DNA from: Anaerolineales bacterium
GTDB taxonomy: Bacteria > Chloroflexota > Anaerolineae > 4572-78 > J111
Assembly (NCBI GenBank): GCA_015075405.1
Contig: JABTUK010000005.1
Coordinates: 875,747-939,746 of the forward strand
Direction: 5' to 3'
DNA: 64,000 nucleotides
In this document: positions 1 through 9,098 of the stretch, piece by piece
Numbering within the stretch: the first letter of the stretch is position 1
Layout: each line of letters begins with the position of its first letter
Notes under the pieces: generated by a model
What the model was told of the DNA's origin: nothing
Seen by the model: the letters and a program-made list of their open reading frames with translations, nothing else
Databases searched by the model: none
Made by a program: the position numbers and the translations under genes

Positions 1-480
1 CCCTGCCGGGTCGCCTACGCTGACAATGCCGGCGCGTTGAGTGGTTACAGCCGCTACCAGATGATGGGCACCGGCTGCACCGTCTACCGCTCCTCTAACC
101 TGGCCCTGAGCGCCAGCACGTGGACCGCCGTAAGCTTCTCGGCCCTATATCAAAGCACCGACAACCTCTGGAACGGGGGGACGCGCCTGACGGCCAACCG
201 GACCGGCTGGCACCTCATGTTTGCCCAGGCCAACCTGGACACCACCGGCAACAGCGCCAATAACGGTCTGCGCATTCTGATAGATGGCGGCTCGGTCATC
301 TGCCAGGTGAACGAGCGCAAGACGGCCGACACCGGCAACACCCCCATAAACCTCTTTGCCATGCGCTATATGTACAACGGCCAATTTATTGAGATGTACG
401 CCCTGGTCGGGGCGGCGGGGTCCATAGACATGGCCTCGATCCCCTGCGTTATGGGCCTGATCTGCCTGGAGACGGCTTAA
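1..480 (+). CDS. Phage tail-fibre-like protein with C1q/TNF-like jelly-roll domain (5' end outside window)
   Basis: The frame is open from base 1, so the start lies upstream of the window; about 159 residues are visible. The pattern of a turn with DNLWNGG, then RLTANRTGWHLMF and a hydrophobic beta-rich tail resembles the C1q/TNF-type jelly-roll used as a C-terminal trimeric head in phage tail fibres and secreted proteins. The TAA stop at 478-480 directly abuts the ATG of the next gene, so the two are co-translated. Virion or receptor-binding function is inferred from the fold pattern and neighbour; no other virion gene is visible. A secreted non-phage C1q-like protein is the main alternative. 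Confidence 0.5.
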   Translation, partial: PCRVAYADNAGALSGYSRYQMMGTGCTVYRSSNLALSASTWTAVSFSALYQSTDNLWNGGTRLTANRTGWHLMFAQANLDTTGNSANNGLRILIDGGSVICQVNERKTADTGNTPINLFAMRYMYNGQFIEMYALVGAAGSIDMASIPCVMGLICLETA

Positions 481-1107
481 ATGACCGATTACTACACCCT
501 CATCAAAACCAAATACCCGGAGGCTAGGGGGCCGTTTGAATCGGGCCAGAATTTCGAGCTGACCAGCGTCCCCGACGAGGTGGGAGTTTACCAGACCGTC
601 ATTAGCCTCTGGACTTTAGCCGCTCCCCAGCCAACCCTGGCCGAACTGGACGAATATGCCGCCTCGCCTGAGTATCTGGCCGCGCGGGGGGCGAAGCTCA
701 AGGCTGAGGCCGAGAAAACAGTGAATGACTGGGCCAATCAAGCGGTGATGGCGCTGAAAATCCTTGAGCCTGAACTGTTCTACGTGGCCATGGTCAGCAA
801 CATTGCCTTTCGCCTGCTCGAATGGAACACGCTGGGCAAGCCGGAGGAAGTGGATGTGATGCGCTTCGTCGTCACCCACGCCGAGGCCCAGGCCTATTCG
901 GAGACTTCCGCGCCGGGGATGACTCCGGCCGATCTGCTCCGGCTGCAAGAAAGCCGCTGGAACCAAATGCAGCAGGGCTTTGCCGCGATTGTTTACAAAC
1001 GCCGATTGGCTCTGGAAAAAATTAAGCTGGCTCCGGTGGATGAGAACCTGCCTGATGCTATGGCTGCGATCCTAGCCGAGTTGGAAACGGTGCAGACAAT
1101 CCCATAG
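481..1107 (+). CDS. Hypothetical protein, possible phage tail-associated protein
   Basis: This 208-residue protein starts on the base after the upstream stop. It is acidic and mostly helical after residue 50 (repeated Ala/Glu/Leu, probable coiled coil), with an N-terminal segment (YYTLIKTKYPEARGPFES) of a kind seen in short tail-fibre chaperone or XkdW-like phage proteins. No catalytic motif, signal peptide or membrane segment is visible. Its tight coupling to the jelly-roll gene and a strong terminator just downstream make it the last gene of that unit. I do not recognise a family with certainty; a fibre-assembly role is a guess from position. Confidence 0.5.
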   Translation: MTDYYTLIKTKYPEARGPFESGQNFELTSVPDEVGVYQTVISLWTLAAPQPTLAELDEYAASPEYLAARGAKLKAEAEKTVNDWANQAVMALKILEPELFYVAMVSNIAFRLLEWNTLGKPEEVDVMRFVVTHAEAQAYSETSAPGMTPADLLRLQESRWNQMQQGFAAIVYKRRLALEKIKLAPVDENLPDAMAAILAELETVQTIP

Positions 1108-1160
1108 ATTCCGGTCGCCGCGCAAACAGAGCTAAAGGTGCAGCAAGATTGGGAGTGAAG

Positions 1161-1189
1161 CGGGTAGTCGCAATTGGCTACCCGTTTTT
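1161..1189 (+). terminator. Rho-independent terminator after the tail-like pair
   Basis: A 7-bp stem CGGGTAG/CTACCCG (1161-1167 with 1178-1184) is followed directly by a run of T. It ends the unit 1-1107. Confidence 0.75.
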
Positions 1190-1243
1190 GATTTTGGGGG
1201 TTGTTCCAGAGGGGGAGTAGTGGTAAAATTAAATGGTCAAACA

Positions 1244-1278
1244 AAAGACCCCCGACTGGCAAAGGACAGGGGTCTTTG
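1244..1278. terminator. Hairpin AAAGACCCC/GGGGTCTTT, probable bidirectional terminator
   Basis: A perfect 9-bp stem (1244-1252 with 1270-1278) has A-rich left and T-rich right flanks, so it could stop transcription from either side. It lies in the 298-base gap between the tail-like genes and the defence cassette, which otherwise shows no gene. Confidence 0.6.
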
Positions 1279-1341
1279 TGTATTTGCTTTGACCACGCAC
1301 AGGGCCTGGCCGAGCTGGATTGTTAGGCATATCTTAGCACG

Positions 1342-1378
1342 AAAGCGCGGCTTGGTCAAGGGCCGCGCTTTTTGTTTT
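1342..1378. terminator. Hairpin AAAGCGCGGC/GCCGCGCTTT with T tract, just before the helicase gene
   Basis: A 10-bp perfect stem (1342-1351 with 1362-1371) is followed by TTGTTTTT. It sits about 28 bases before the helicase GTG, so it is either a terminator for upstream transcription or a leader attenuator for the defence cassette. Confidence 0.6.
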
Positions 1379-1405
1379 TAAGTGGAAATCGAAAAGGAGT
1401 ATCAC

Positions 1406-4400
1406 GTGTCACAACCTACATCTTCTACCCTCCCATCAGGAATTAGAGATAACCTTCGCCGTGGATCGGTAGGGAATTTTCTCAAGGAAAAGATTCAGTC
1501 AGGCTCTAAACTGTCTATTGTCTCGGCCTACTTCACCATCTATGCCTTTGAGACGTTGAAAGATCACCTGTTAGAGATAGACAGCTTGAATTTCCTCTTT
1601 GGGGAGCCGCGCTTTGTCAGATCGCTTGACCCGGAGAAGACTGATAAAAAAGCGTTCAAGATTGAAGATGATGGTTTGAAACTGGCTAATCGGCATCAGC
1701 AGAAGCGAATAGCGAAAGAGTGCGCCGATTGGATCAGGCAGAAGGTACAAATCAAATCGATCAAGCAGGCCAATTTGCTGCATGGGAAGATGTATCATAT
1801 TGATACCAATGGCCGCGAAAAGGCTATCCTGGGCAGTTCTAATTTTACAGTGAGCGGCCTCGGTCTGAGCGACAATAACCACAACAACATCGAGTTGAAC
1901 TTGGTCGTAGATAGCGAACGTGACCGGAATGACTTGAAAGCCTGGTTTGATGAACTATGGCACAATGAGGAGTTGGTTGAGGATGTCAAAGCGGAGGTGC
2001 TGCGCTACCTAGAGCAGCTTTACCAGAATCACGCCCCGGAATTTATTTACTTTAAAACGCTGTTTCACATCTTTGAGAAGTACCTGGCCGAACAGGAGCA
2101 AAGCGGGTTGTTGAGCATCCAAAGCCAGGTAGTGGATACCGACATCTGGAAGGCGCTGTTTGAGTTTCAGAAGGATGGAGTCAAAGCGGCGATCAACAAG
2201 ATTTTGACCCATAACGGCTGCATCATCGCCGACAGTGTGGGCCTGGGCAAGACCTATGAAGCTTTGGCGATTATCAAATATTTTGAGCTGCGCAATCATA
2301 AGGTGCTGGTGCTGTGCCCCAAAAAATTACGCGAGAACTGGACGGTTTATCTGGCCCATGTGGCAAACGCGCTCAATCCTTTTGTGAATGACCGCTTTAG
2401 TTACACCGTTCTATCCCATACTGACCTGAGTCGTGATGGGGGTAGGTCGGGAGATATTGACCTGTCTACGGTTAATTGGGGCAACTTTGACCTGGTGGTG
2501 ATTGACGAGTCGCACAATTTCCGCAATAACACACGAGGCCGGCGAGATGAAGCGGGTGAGGTGATGCGCAAAAGCCGGTACGAGCGGTTGATGGAAGATA
2601 TTATCAAAAGCGGAGTCAAAACCAAGGTGCTGCTGCTGTCGGCTACGCCGGTGAACAACGACCTGCGCGATTTGCGCAACCAGATTTACTTCTTGACTGA
2701 AGGCCAAGATGATGCCTTTCGGGAGTCAATGGGGATTGCTAATCTTCAGTATATGTTGGCGGAAGCCCAACGGTCCTTTGCCGAGTGGAGCAAAACCAGT
2801 CAGACCCGCGAGGTAAAAGATTTGCTGGACAGACTCAGCTCCTCTTTTTTCAAGCTGCTTGACGAGTTGACTATTGCCCGCTCGCGAAAGCATATTCACC
2901 GCTACTATCAAGACTCTATCGCTGAGATGGGCGGCTTCCCAGACCGGCTCAAACCCATCTCGGTTTACCCGGAAATTGATTTAAAACGCCGCTTTATGGC
3001 TTACGACCGGCTGAATCAGGAGATTTCGCAGTACAAGCTGTCCCTGTTTAACCCCTCAGCCTACGTGAAGCCCGAATATTGGGAACAATACCAGGTTGGC
3101 CGGGTGGTGCAAAACTTTACCCAGCGTGACCGGGAACATTTTCTGATCGGGATGATGAAGGTCAACTTTTTGAAGCGGCTGGAAAGTTCGGTTCATTCTT
3201 TTGCCATCACTCTGGAGCGCACGATTAGCAAAATTGAGCAGCTCCAAGATCAAATTGAGCGGTTTGAACGGCTGCGAGCCGGCCAAACGGAACTTGACCT
3301 GGATACATTGGCGGTAGACGCCTTGGACGACGAAGACTTGGAAGCAGTGATGCAGGTTGGGATCAAGTTTAGGTACAACCTGGCTCACCTGGACCGAGTC
3401 GCTTGGTTGGCGGATTTGGAAAAAGATCGGCAGCAGTTACTTTCCATTTACAGTTCAGCCCACCTGGTAACCCCGGAGCATGATGCCAAGCTGGCCGAGC
3501 TGAAAAAGTTGATTGCCCAGAAGGTAAAGCAACCGACCCTAAACAGGCACGGCCAACCCAACCGCAAAGTGCTGGTCTTTACGGCCTTTGCCGATACCGC
3601 CATTTATCTCTACGATAACCTGCGTGATTGGGCCAGACAGGAGCTAAAGATACACCTGGCCCTAGTGACCGGCGGGACGGTAGAAAATAAAACCAGCCTG
3701 GGTCGGAACGAATTCAGCCATATTCTGACCAACTTCTCGCCCATCGCCAAGCGGCGAGCCAAGATTCCGGGAATGCCCCAAAACGAGGAGATTGACCTGT
3801 TGATCGCCACCGATTGTATCTCCGAAGGGCAGAATTTACAGGATTGCGATTATCTGATCAACTATGACATCCACTGGAATCCGGTGCGGATTATTCAGCG
3901 TTTTGGCCGAATAGACCGTATTGGCAGCCTCAATACGGCAGTGCAACTGGTCAACTTTTGGCCCACACCTGACTTAAACCAATATATTAACCTAAAGAAC
4001 CGGGTTGAAGCCCGCATGGCTTTGGTAGACATTGCCGCCACCTTTGAGGACAACTTGCTGGCGGCAGAGGCATTGCAGGAGGTGGTAGCCAAAGATTTAA
4101 GCTATCGGGATCAGCAACTGCTGCGTTTTAAGGACGAAGTGTTAGACCTGGAGGACTTCAACGAGACCGTCACTTTAAACGAGTTTACCCTGGATGATTT
4201 CCGCATCGAGCTTTCCAAATACATTGAGAGCAACCGCCAACTGCTGCACGATGCGCCGCTGGGGCTATACGCCGTCGTGCCAGCTGATCCGACCTACCCG
4301 GTTATCGCGCCGGGTGTCATCTACTGTTTGCGCCAAAAAGGCGATACGGCCGGGAATGAGGCTGTCAACCCGCTGCAACCTTATTTCCTGATCTACGTGC

Positions 4401-4720
4401 GCGAGGACAAACAAGTGCGCTTTTCCTTTGCCCAGCCCAAACAGATTTTGGAGATTTATCGCCACCTGTGCCTGAATAAGACCACTCCCTATCAGCAATT
4501 GTGCGACCTGTTTGACCAGGAAACCCAGCACGGTAACGATATGGCTCTCTACAACGAGTTATTGGAAAAGGCGGTGGCTTCGATTGAACAGACGTTTACC
4601 AAACGGAATGCGACCCAACTTATCAGCGGGGGGCGGGGTGGCGTGCTGGTAGCACAGCAGAAGCAAGTATCTCAAAGCACAGATTTTGATCTGATTACCT
4701 GGCTGGTGATAAAAGAATAA
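1406..4720 (+). CDS. PLD-nuclease/SNF2-type helicase, probable restriction or defence component
   Basis: The protein has 1104 residues from GTG 1406, chosen because AAAAGGAG lies 6 bases upstream; an in-frame GTG at 1382 has no such site. The N-terminal domain carries one phospholipase-D motif: H126-x-K128, D133, then GSSN ending at N146. This is the half-site layout of PLD nucleases that act as dimers. An SF2/SNF2 engine follows: Walker A GLGKT 279-283, DESH 367-370, SATP 412-415, and motif VI QRFGRIDRIG near residue 833. By family knowledge it should translocate on DNA and may cut it. The methyltransferase 64 bases downstream suggests a restriction-modification-like pair. DISARM and type III enzymes share parts, but their other core genes are absent here. 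Confidence 0.82.
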   Translation: MSQPTSSTLPSGIRDNLRRGSVGNFLKEKIQSGSKLSIVSAYFTIYAFETLKDHLLEIDSLNFLFGEPRFVRSLDPEKTDKKAFKIEDDGLKLANRHQQKRIAKECADWIRQKVQIKSIKQANLLHGKMYHIDTNGREKAILGSSNFTVSGLGLSDNNHNNIELNLVVDSERDRNDLKAWFDELWHNEELVEDVKAEVLRYLEQLYQNHAPEFIYFKTLFHIFEKYLAEQEQSGLLSIQSQVVDTDIWKALFEFQKDGVKAAINKILTHNGCIIADSVGLGKTYEALAIIKYFELRNHKVLVLCPKKLRENWTVYLAHVANALNPFVNDRFSYTVLSHTDLSRDGGRSGDIDLSTVNWGNFDLVVIDESHNFRNNTRGRRDEAGEVMRKSRYERLMEDIIKSGVKTKVLLLSATPVNNDLRDLRNQIYFLTEGQDDAFRESMGIANLQYMLAEAQRSFAEWSKTSQTREVKDLLDRLSSSFFKLLDELTIARSRKHIHRYYQDSIAEMGGFPDRLKPISVYPEIDLKRRFMAYDRLNQEISQYKLSLFNPSAYVKPEYWEQYQVGRVVQNFTQRDREHFLIGMMKVNFLKRLESSVHSFAITLERTISKIEQLQDQIERFERLRAGQTELDLDTLAVDALDDEDLEAVMQVGIKFRYNLAHLDRVAWLADLEKDRQQLLSIYSSAHLVTPEHDAKLAELKKLIAQKVKQPTLNRHGQPNRKVLVFTAFADTAIYLYDNLRDWARQELKIHLALVTGGTVENKTSLGRNEFSHILTNFSPIAKRRAKIPGMPQNEEIDLLIATDCISEGQNLQDCDYLINYDIHWNPVRIIQRFGRIDRIGSLNTAVQLVNFWPTPDLNQYINLKNRVEARMALVDIAATFEDNLLAAEALQEVVAKDLSYRDQQLLRFKDEVLDLEDFNETVTLNEFTLDDFRIELSKYIESNRQLLHDAPLGLYAVVPADPTYPVIAPGVIYCLRQKGDTAGNEAVNPLQPYFLIYVREDKQVRFSFAQPKQILEIYRHLCLNKTTPYQQLCDLFDQETQHGNDMALYNELLEKAVASIEQTFTKRNATQLISGGRGGVLVAQQKQVSQSTDFDLITWLVIKE

Positions 4721-4784
4721 TCATAAGGGCGGGGCTTGTCCCCGAAGGCGACCGCAAGGGCCGCCGCTACACACAAGGACTCGG

Positions 4785-7700
4785 ATGATGAACGACTTCC
4801 AGACCAAACAGGCCATTCAACAAGCATTACAAACGATTGACCGGCAGGGACTCAAAGCCACTGGACTGGCTCTGCTGGAGGCGATGGGCTACCGCAGCGA
4901 CAAGCGCCTGGAATTGTCGCCCAACACGTCAACCGAATTTATCAACACCTTTAGCTTATCAGGCAAGCTAAATCCCCAGCGGGCGCTGTTAGATCAATGG
5001 CAGACGGTTGATCTCCTCTTTCAGTTAACTCGCGACGAAATCCGGGCCAGCAGCCAGCTTCAACTTAATTTTGGAGCCTCCAACCGGGTAGACAATACTA
5101 TCATTGAGTCTTATCTATTCTTGGCCATCGGCCTGGTCGGCGAACGCTACACCCGCAGCCAATTGGCCCAAATTACCCGCGAAATCAACAAGCAATTTAA
5201 TATGCCGGTCATGGTGCTGTTCCGACACGGGCGGGCGCTGACCCTGGCTGTGATTAATCGCCGTTTGCACAAACGGGACGAGTCGAAGGATGTGCTGGAA
5301 AAGGTCACGCTGATTAAAGACATCCGCACCCAGCAGCCGCACCGGGCGCATCTGGAAATATTGAGTGACCTGGCCCTGCCCCACTTGGCCGATAAATACG
5401 GGGTGACTAACTTTGTCGAACTGCACCGGGCCTGGGAACAAACCCTGGACAGTTCCGAGCTAAACAAGCGATTCTTCCGCGAGGTGGCCAACTGGTATTT
5501 CTGGGCGGTACAACGAGTCACATTCCCTCATGAAGCTCACCCTGATCCGGAGGTACGGAACGCTACCAGCGTCATCCGCTTGATTACTCGGCTAATCTTT
5601 GTCTGGTTTCTCAAGGAAAAGGGGTTGGTGCCCGATGATTTATTCAACGACCGCAAATTAAAGGGGATTCTGAAAGCCGGAGTTGACCCAAAGGGGAGTA
5701 CCTATTACAAAGCTATCCTGCAAAACCTCTTTTTTGCCACGCTCAACCAGGAAATGAACACCCCCAGCCAGCCAGACAATCGGAAATTTCGAGGCAAGGC
5801 CAGCCAGCCGGGCGGGCGCGACCAGCATCATATGATCCACAATGTCTATCGCTACGAGGCGTATTTCCAACATCCGCAGCAGGCGCTACAACTGTTTGCA
5901 AACGTTCCCTTCCTCAACGGCGGCCTGTTCGAGTGCCTGGACAAACCGGACCCGGCTGACCCCAAAACCAAGCTGCGTATTGACGGCTTTTCTGATCGGG
6001 CCGACAACCCCCTGCGTGTGCCCGATGACCTCTTTTTTGGCGACGAGCGCGAGGTTGACCTGAACGACGTCTACGGTACCAGTAATAAAAGCTACAAGGT
6101 GCGCGGGCTGATCCACATTCTCGACAGCTACAAATTCACCGTAGACGAAAATACCCCGATTGAAGAGGAAATTGCCCTCGACCCCGAACTGCTGGGCAAA
6201 GTTTTTGAAAACCTGCTGGCCGCCTACAACCCCGAAACCGGCGTGACCGCCCGCAAGCAGACCGGCTCGTTCTATACGCCGCGTGAGATTGTGAATTACA
6301 TGGTGGATGAGTCGTTGATTGCGTACTTGGAGGCTAAAACTGAGGGAGAGATTGAGGCTAAGGTTGAGGCTAAGGAAGAGATAAACTTGGCCTTAGCCTC
6401 GGCCTTTGAAGCCCGGCTGCGCCACCTGCTGGCCTATAACGATGAGCCTCACCAGTTCAACTCCGTCGAAACCGCCCAGCTGATTGAGGCGATTGATACT
6501 GTTAAAATTTTGGATCCCGCGTGTGGCTCTGGCGCATTTCTCATGGGGATTTTGCACAAGCTGGTCTTTATTTTGGGCAAGCTGGATCCCCATAACGAGC
6601 GCTGGAAGGAGACGCAAAAGGAAAGAGAAATACAGCCAGTTTTACATGATATACAAATAGCTCAACGAATTAGTGAGGAAAGCGCCCGAGAACTGGCAAT
6701 TCAAAGATTACAGGAACGACTTAAAGAGATAGAGGATAGTTTTGAAAACAATGAATTGGACTATGGTCGAAAGTTGTATCTCATTGAGAATTGCTTGTAT
6801 GGAGTCGATATCCAGCCGATTGCAGTACAAATTGCCAAGCTGCGCTGTTTTATCTCCCTGATTGTAGACCAAAGAATTGATGATACTCAACCTAACCGAG
6901 GTATCATTCCTTTGCCCAACTTGGAAACCAAATTCGTGGCAGCCAACACTTTGATCGGTATTAGTCGAACAGGACCGACAGGACAGTTTGCTTTGCGTGA
7001 CCCTGAAATTGCAGAAAAAGAAAAAGCTCTAGAACAGGTACGTAATGAACATTTTAAGGCCCGTACCCCCAAAAAGAAACGAGAGTGCCGTGATCGCGAT
7101 GAGCAATTGCGCAATGAGTTGAGCGAAATACTGCGCAAACGTAATCTCTTTTCTGGCCCTACCGCATACAAGCTGGCCCATTGGAATCCATACGATCAAA
7201 ACACCGCAGCAGATTTTTTTGACCCAGATTGGATGTTTGAAATAAAAGAAGGATTTGATATTATCATTGGAAATCCGCCATACATAAATACTAATGAAAT
7301 GAAGGATGTGTCAGAGATATATAGACGGTTATATACTACCGCTTATGGAAGTTATGATATATATGTAATATTTTTTGAGAAATCAAAAATTATCGCTAAA
7401 CCGAACGGAATAATATGTTTTATCACTTCAAACAAATACTTTATAGCTGATTATGGTGTAAAACTACGAGAGTTAATATTAAGGGATTTAACCATAGTAA
7501 AGTTACTTGATTTAGCAGACTGTAAAAGAGTGTTTCCAGCAGCTTTAGTTTCACCTTGTATTACAATACTATCGAATAGGGCCGCACCCTATAATACTAG
7601 TGTTGATGTAGCAGTGCTGAAAGATGAAGATGTAAAGCTATTACCGAATGTTGGTTTTGAGACAAGGCAAATTAAGGAACTAGCATCAGGTACCAACAAG

Positions 7701-8438
7701 ATATTCGATATCCATATTTCTGGCAGTACCCAAACTATCATAGACAAACTTGTTAAAAATTCGCTGGAGTTAGGAAGGTTATCTGACGTTAGAACCGGAG
7801 TGATGGGGTTTGATTATTGGTCTTTAGCAGAATTTATCTATGATGGACCGTTTAAGAACGGTATTAGAATTGCTACTAACGGTTTTATAGATAGGTATGA
7901 GTTTACCTGGGGTAAAAAGGCTAAACTTTATAAGCAAGATTTTTACGCTCCTTACTTAGATATAAATGAATGCCCTCTAAACGAAAACACAAAGGATTTA
8001 TTCCGAAAGAGCAAAATCATTATTAGAGGTGTTGCTCGCAGACTTTCCGCCAATATTGATGAGGAAGGTATAGGACTACTTGTAGCAGTCCATTGTGCTG
8101 TAATTAAAGATCCAGTCAAAACAAATCCCAGGTATGTTCTTGCACTCTTAAATAGTAGCCTGCTGAATTGGTATCATGTGGTCAAATTCTATACGGCAAG
8201 AATTCCCGAAGGTTCTCTAAAGTATCCTATTTCTTTCTTGAAATCAATTCCCATCAGGCAAGCATCTGCTTCCGAGCAACGACCGATCATTACTCTTGTA
8301 GATCAAATCCTCGCCGCAAAAAAAGTTAGCCCCAACGCTGATACCTCCGTCCTGGAAGGGGAGATTGATCGGATGGTGTATCAGCTTTACGGGTTGTCGG
8401 AGGAGGAAATCGCTATTGTGGAGGGGAGTGATCGGTAG
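4785..8438 (+). CDS. Large Eco57I-like N6-adenine DNA methyltransferase
   Basis: The protein has 1217 residues; start ATG 4785 has AAGGA upstream. SAM-binding motif I DPACGSGAFL lies near residue 576 and the catalytic NPPY motif near residue 830, giving a gamma-class m6A methyltransferase in the Eco57I/type IIG/PglX style. A C-terminal target-recognition region follows NPPY. A long N-terminal region (1-480) has no clear nuclease motif that I can read. Residues about 515-540 are a low-complexity Glu/Ala/Lys insert encoded by an imperfect palindrome. The DNA from about 7200 to 8300, after NPPY, is visibly AT-richer than the first 1.8 kb, suggesting exchange of the specificity domain. It would mark self DNA for the adjacent helicase-nuclease (inference). 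Confidence 0.85.
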   Translation: MMNDFQTKQAIQQALQTIDRQGLKATGLALLEAMGYRSDKRLELSPNTSTEFINTFSLSGKLNPQRALLDQWQTVDLLFQLTRDEIRASSQLQLNFGASNRVDNTIIESYLFLAIGLVGERYTRSQLAQITREINKQFNMPVMVLFRHGRALTLAVINRRLHKRDESKDVLEKVTLIKDIRTQQPHRAHLEILSDLALPHLADKYGVTNFVELHRAWEQTLDSSELNKRFFREVANWYFWAVQRVTFPHEAHPDPEVRNATSVIRLITRLIFVWFLKEKGLVPDDLFNDRKLKGILKAGVDPKGSTYYKAILQNLFFATLNQEMNTPSQPDNRKFRGKASQPGGRDQHHMIHNVYRYEAYFQHPQQALQLFANVPFLNGGLFECLDKPDPADPKTKLRIDGFSDRADNPLRVPDDLFFGDEREVDLNDVYGTSNKSYKVRGLIHILDSYKFTVDENTPIEEEIALDPELLGKVFENLLAAYNPETGVTARKQTGSFYTPREIVNYMVDESLIAYLEAKTEGEIEAKVEAKEEINLALASAFEARLRHLLAYNDEPHQFNSVETAQLIEAIDTVKILDPACGSGAFLMGILHKLVFILGKLDPHNERWKETQKEREIQPVLHDIQIAQRISEESARELAIQRLQERLKEIEDSFENNELDYGRKLYLIENCLYGVDIQPIAVQIAKLRCFISLIVDQRIDDTQPNRGIIPLPNLETKFVAANTLIGISRTGPTGQFALRDPEIAEKEKALEQVRNEHFKARTPKKKRECRDRDEQLRNELSEILRKRNLFSGPTAYKLAHWNPYDQNTAADFFDPDWMFEIKEGFDIIIGNPPYINTNEMKDVSEIYRRLYTTAYGSYDIYVIFFEKSKIIAKPNGIICFITSNKYFIADYGVKLRELILRDLTIVKLLDLADCKRVFPAALVSPCITILSNRAAPYNTSVDVAVLKDEDVKLLPNVGFETRQIKELASGTNKIFDIHISGSTQTIIDKLVKNSLELGRLSDVRTGVMGFDYWSLAEFIYDGPFKNGIRIATNGFIDRYEFTWGKKAKLYKQDFYAPYLDINECPLNENTKDLFRKSKIIIRGVARRLSANIDEEGIGLLVAVHCAVIKDPVKTNPRYVLALLNSSLLNWYHVVKFYTARIPEGSLKYPISFLKSIPIRQASASEQRPIITLVDQILAAKKVSPNADTSVLEGEIDRMVYQLYGLSEEEIAIVEGSDR

Positions 8439-8515
8439 CCTGACTGGAGTCGCTGCTGCCGGCTATTGTAGAGGGTTCTTCGGGAGAGATGTAGTTTTAT
8501 CATTTGGGAGAAGTT

Positions 8516-8767
8516 ATGTCAGGACAAAATTCACCGACCGTTTACATTTATCACCCGGCGGACAATGGAGAGGATTACATAATTCTTGCTGTCAGCCGGT
8601 TCTCCATCGTACATGGAGAAGGTGCTGCAAAATTATTGTGTGACACCCTGAACAGTCTAAACCTACCGAGCGAGCCAGTCAGCGAAGAGGATATGAAGAT
8701 CATAATGGCCCGTTTTTCCGAAGTCATGCAAATGTTATCAGAAGAAAGAAGGAGAGGCCAGGAATGA
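8516..8767 (+). CDS. Small hypothetical protein, first of a translationally coupled pair
   Basis: The protein has 83 residues. ATG 8516 is preferred over an in-frame TTG at 8504 because GGGAG sits at 8506-8510. It contains a short beta-like N-terminus (TVYIYHP, DYIILAVSRFSI) and a helical C-terminus rich in Glu, Met and Arg. No recognised motif is present. It begins 77 bases after the methyltransferase and its TGA overlaps the next ATG, so all three could be one transcript. The size and coupling resemble accessory or toxin-antitoxin-type gene pairs in defence islands, but nothing in the sequence proves that. Confidence 0.6.
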   Translation: MSGQNSPTVYIYHPADNGEDYIILAVSRFSIVHGEGAAKLLCDTLNSLNLPSEPVSEEDMKIIMARFSEVMQMLSEERRRGQE

Positions 8768-9006
8768 AACGCAAAGTAAAACCCATTGCCTCAGCAGGTC
8801 ATAGTGTATCTGTCAATTTAAACGTCTATGAAATTTCAGAAACCGAAATTCTTTTTAGTGAGAACGAGCCAGGTACAGTTAGACTTGAGTACGGCGAGAA
8901 TGTACCTCTTGTGTCTGTTTATTCATCGGCAAGCTTGAGCAAAGAGGAACTTATAAGTGCTCTGGATCGGCTGAAAGCCGAGTTGCAGGGGGACGAGATT
9001 GAGTAA
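8764..9006 (+). CDS. Small hypothetical protein, second of the coupled pair
   Basis: The protein has 80 residues and starts inside the stop of the preceding ORF (ATGA overlap 8764-8767), indicating translational coupling. It is basic at the N-terminus (MKRKVKP), then alternates hydrophobic and polar residues like a small beta-sheet domain (VSVNLNVYEI, TEILFSE), and ends in an acidic amphipathic helix. I do not recognise the family. Its partner overlap and location between a methyltransferase and a HEPN-motif protein suggest membership of the same cassette. Confidence 0.6.
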   Translation: MKRKVKPIASAGHSVSVNLNVYEISETEILFSENEPGTVRLEYGENVPLVSVYSSASLSKEELISALDRLKAELQGDEIE

Positions 9007-9098
9007 TTTAGGATCTGCCTGCCCCTAAACGCCCCTCTCTTCAAACACTACTAACACTAACCCATGATATAAGTGACATTAACAAAGAAGAGGTCAAA

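Noticed and set aside
1406..8438. Assignment of the helicase-methyltransferase pair to DISARM or BREX
   Set aside because: drmA, drmB, pglZ, brxC and brxL homologues are not visible in the window, so a named system cannot be supported.
8365..8643. 92-residue frame spanning the methyltransferase end and the small ORF
   Set aside because: It overlaps two better-supported genes and has no ribosome-binding site.
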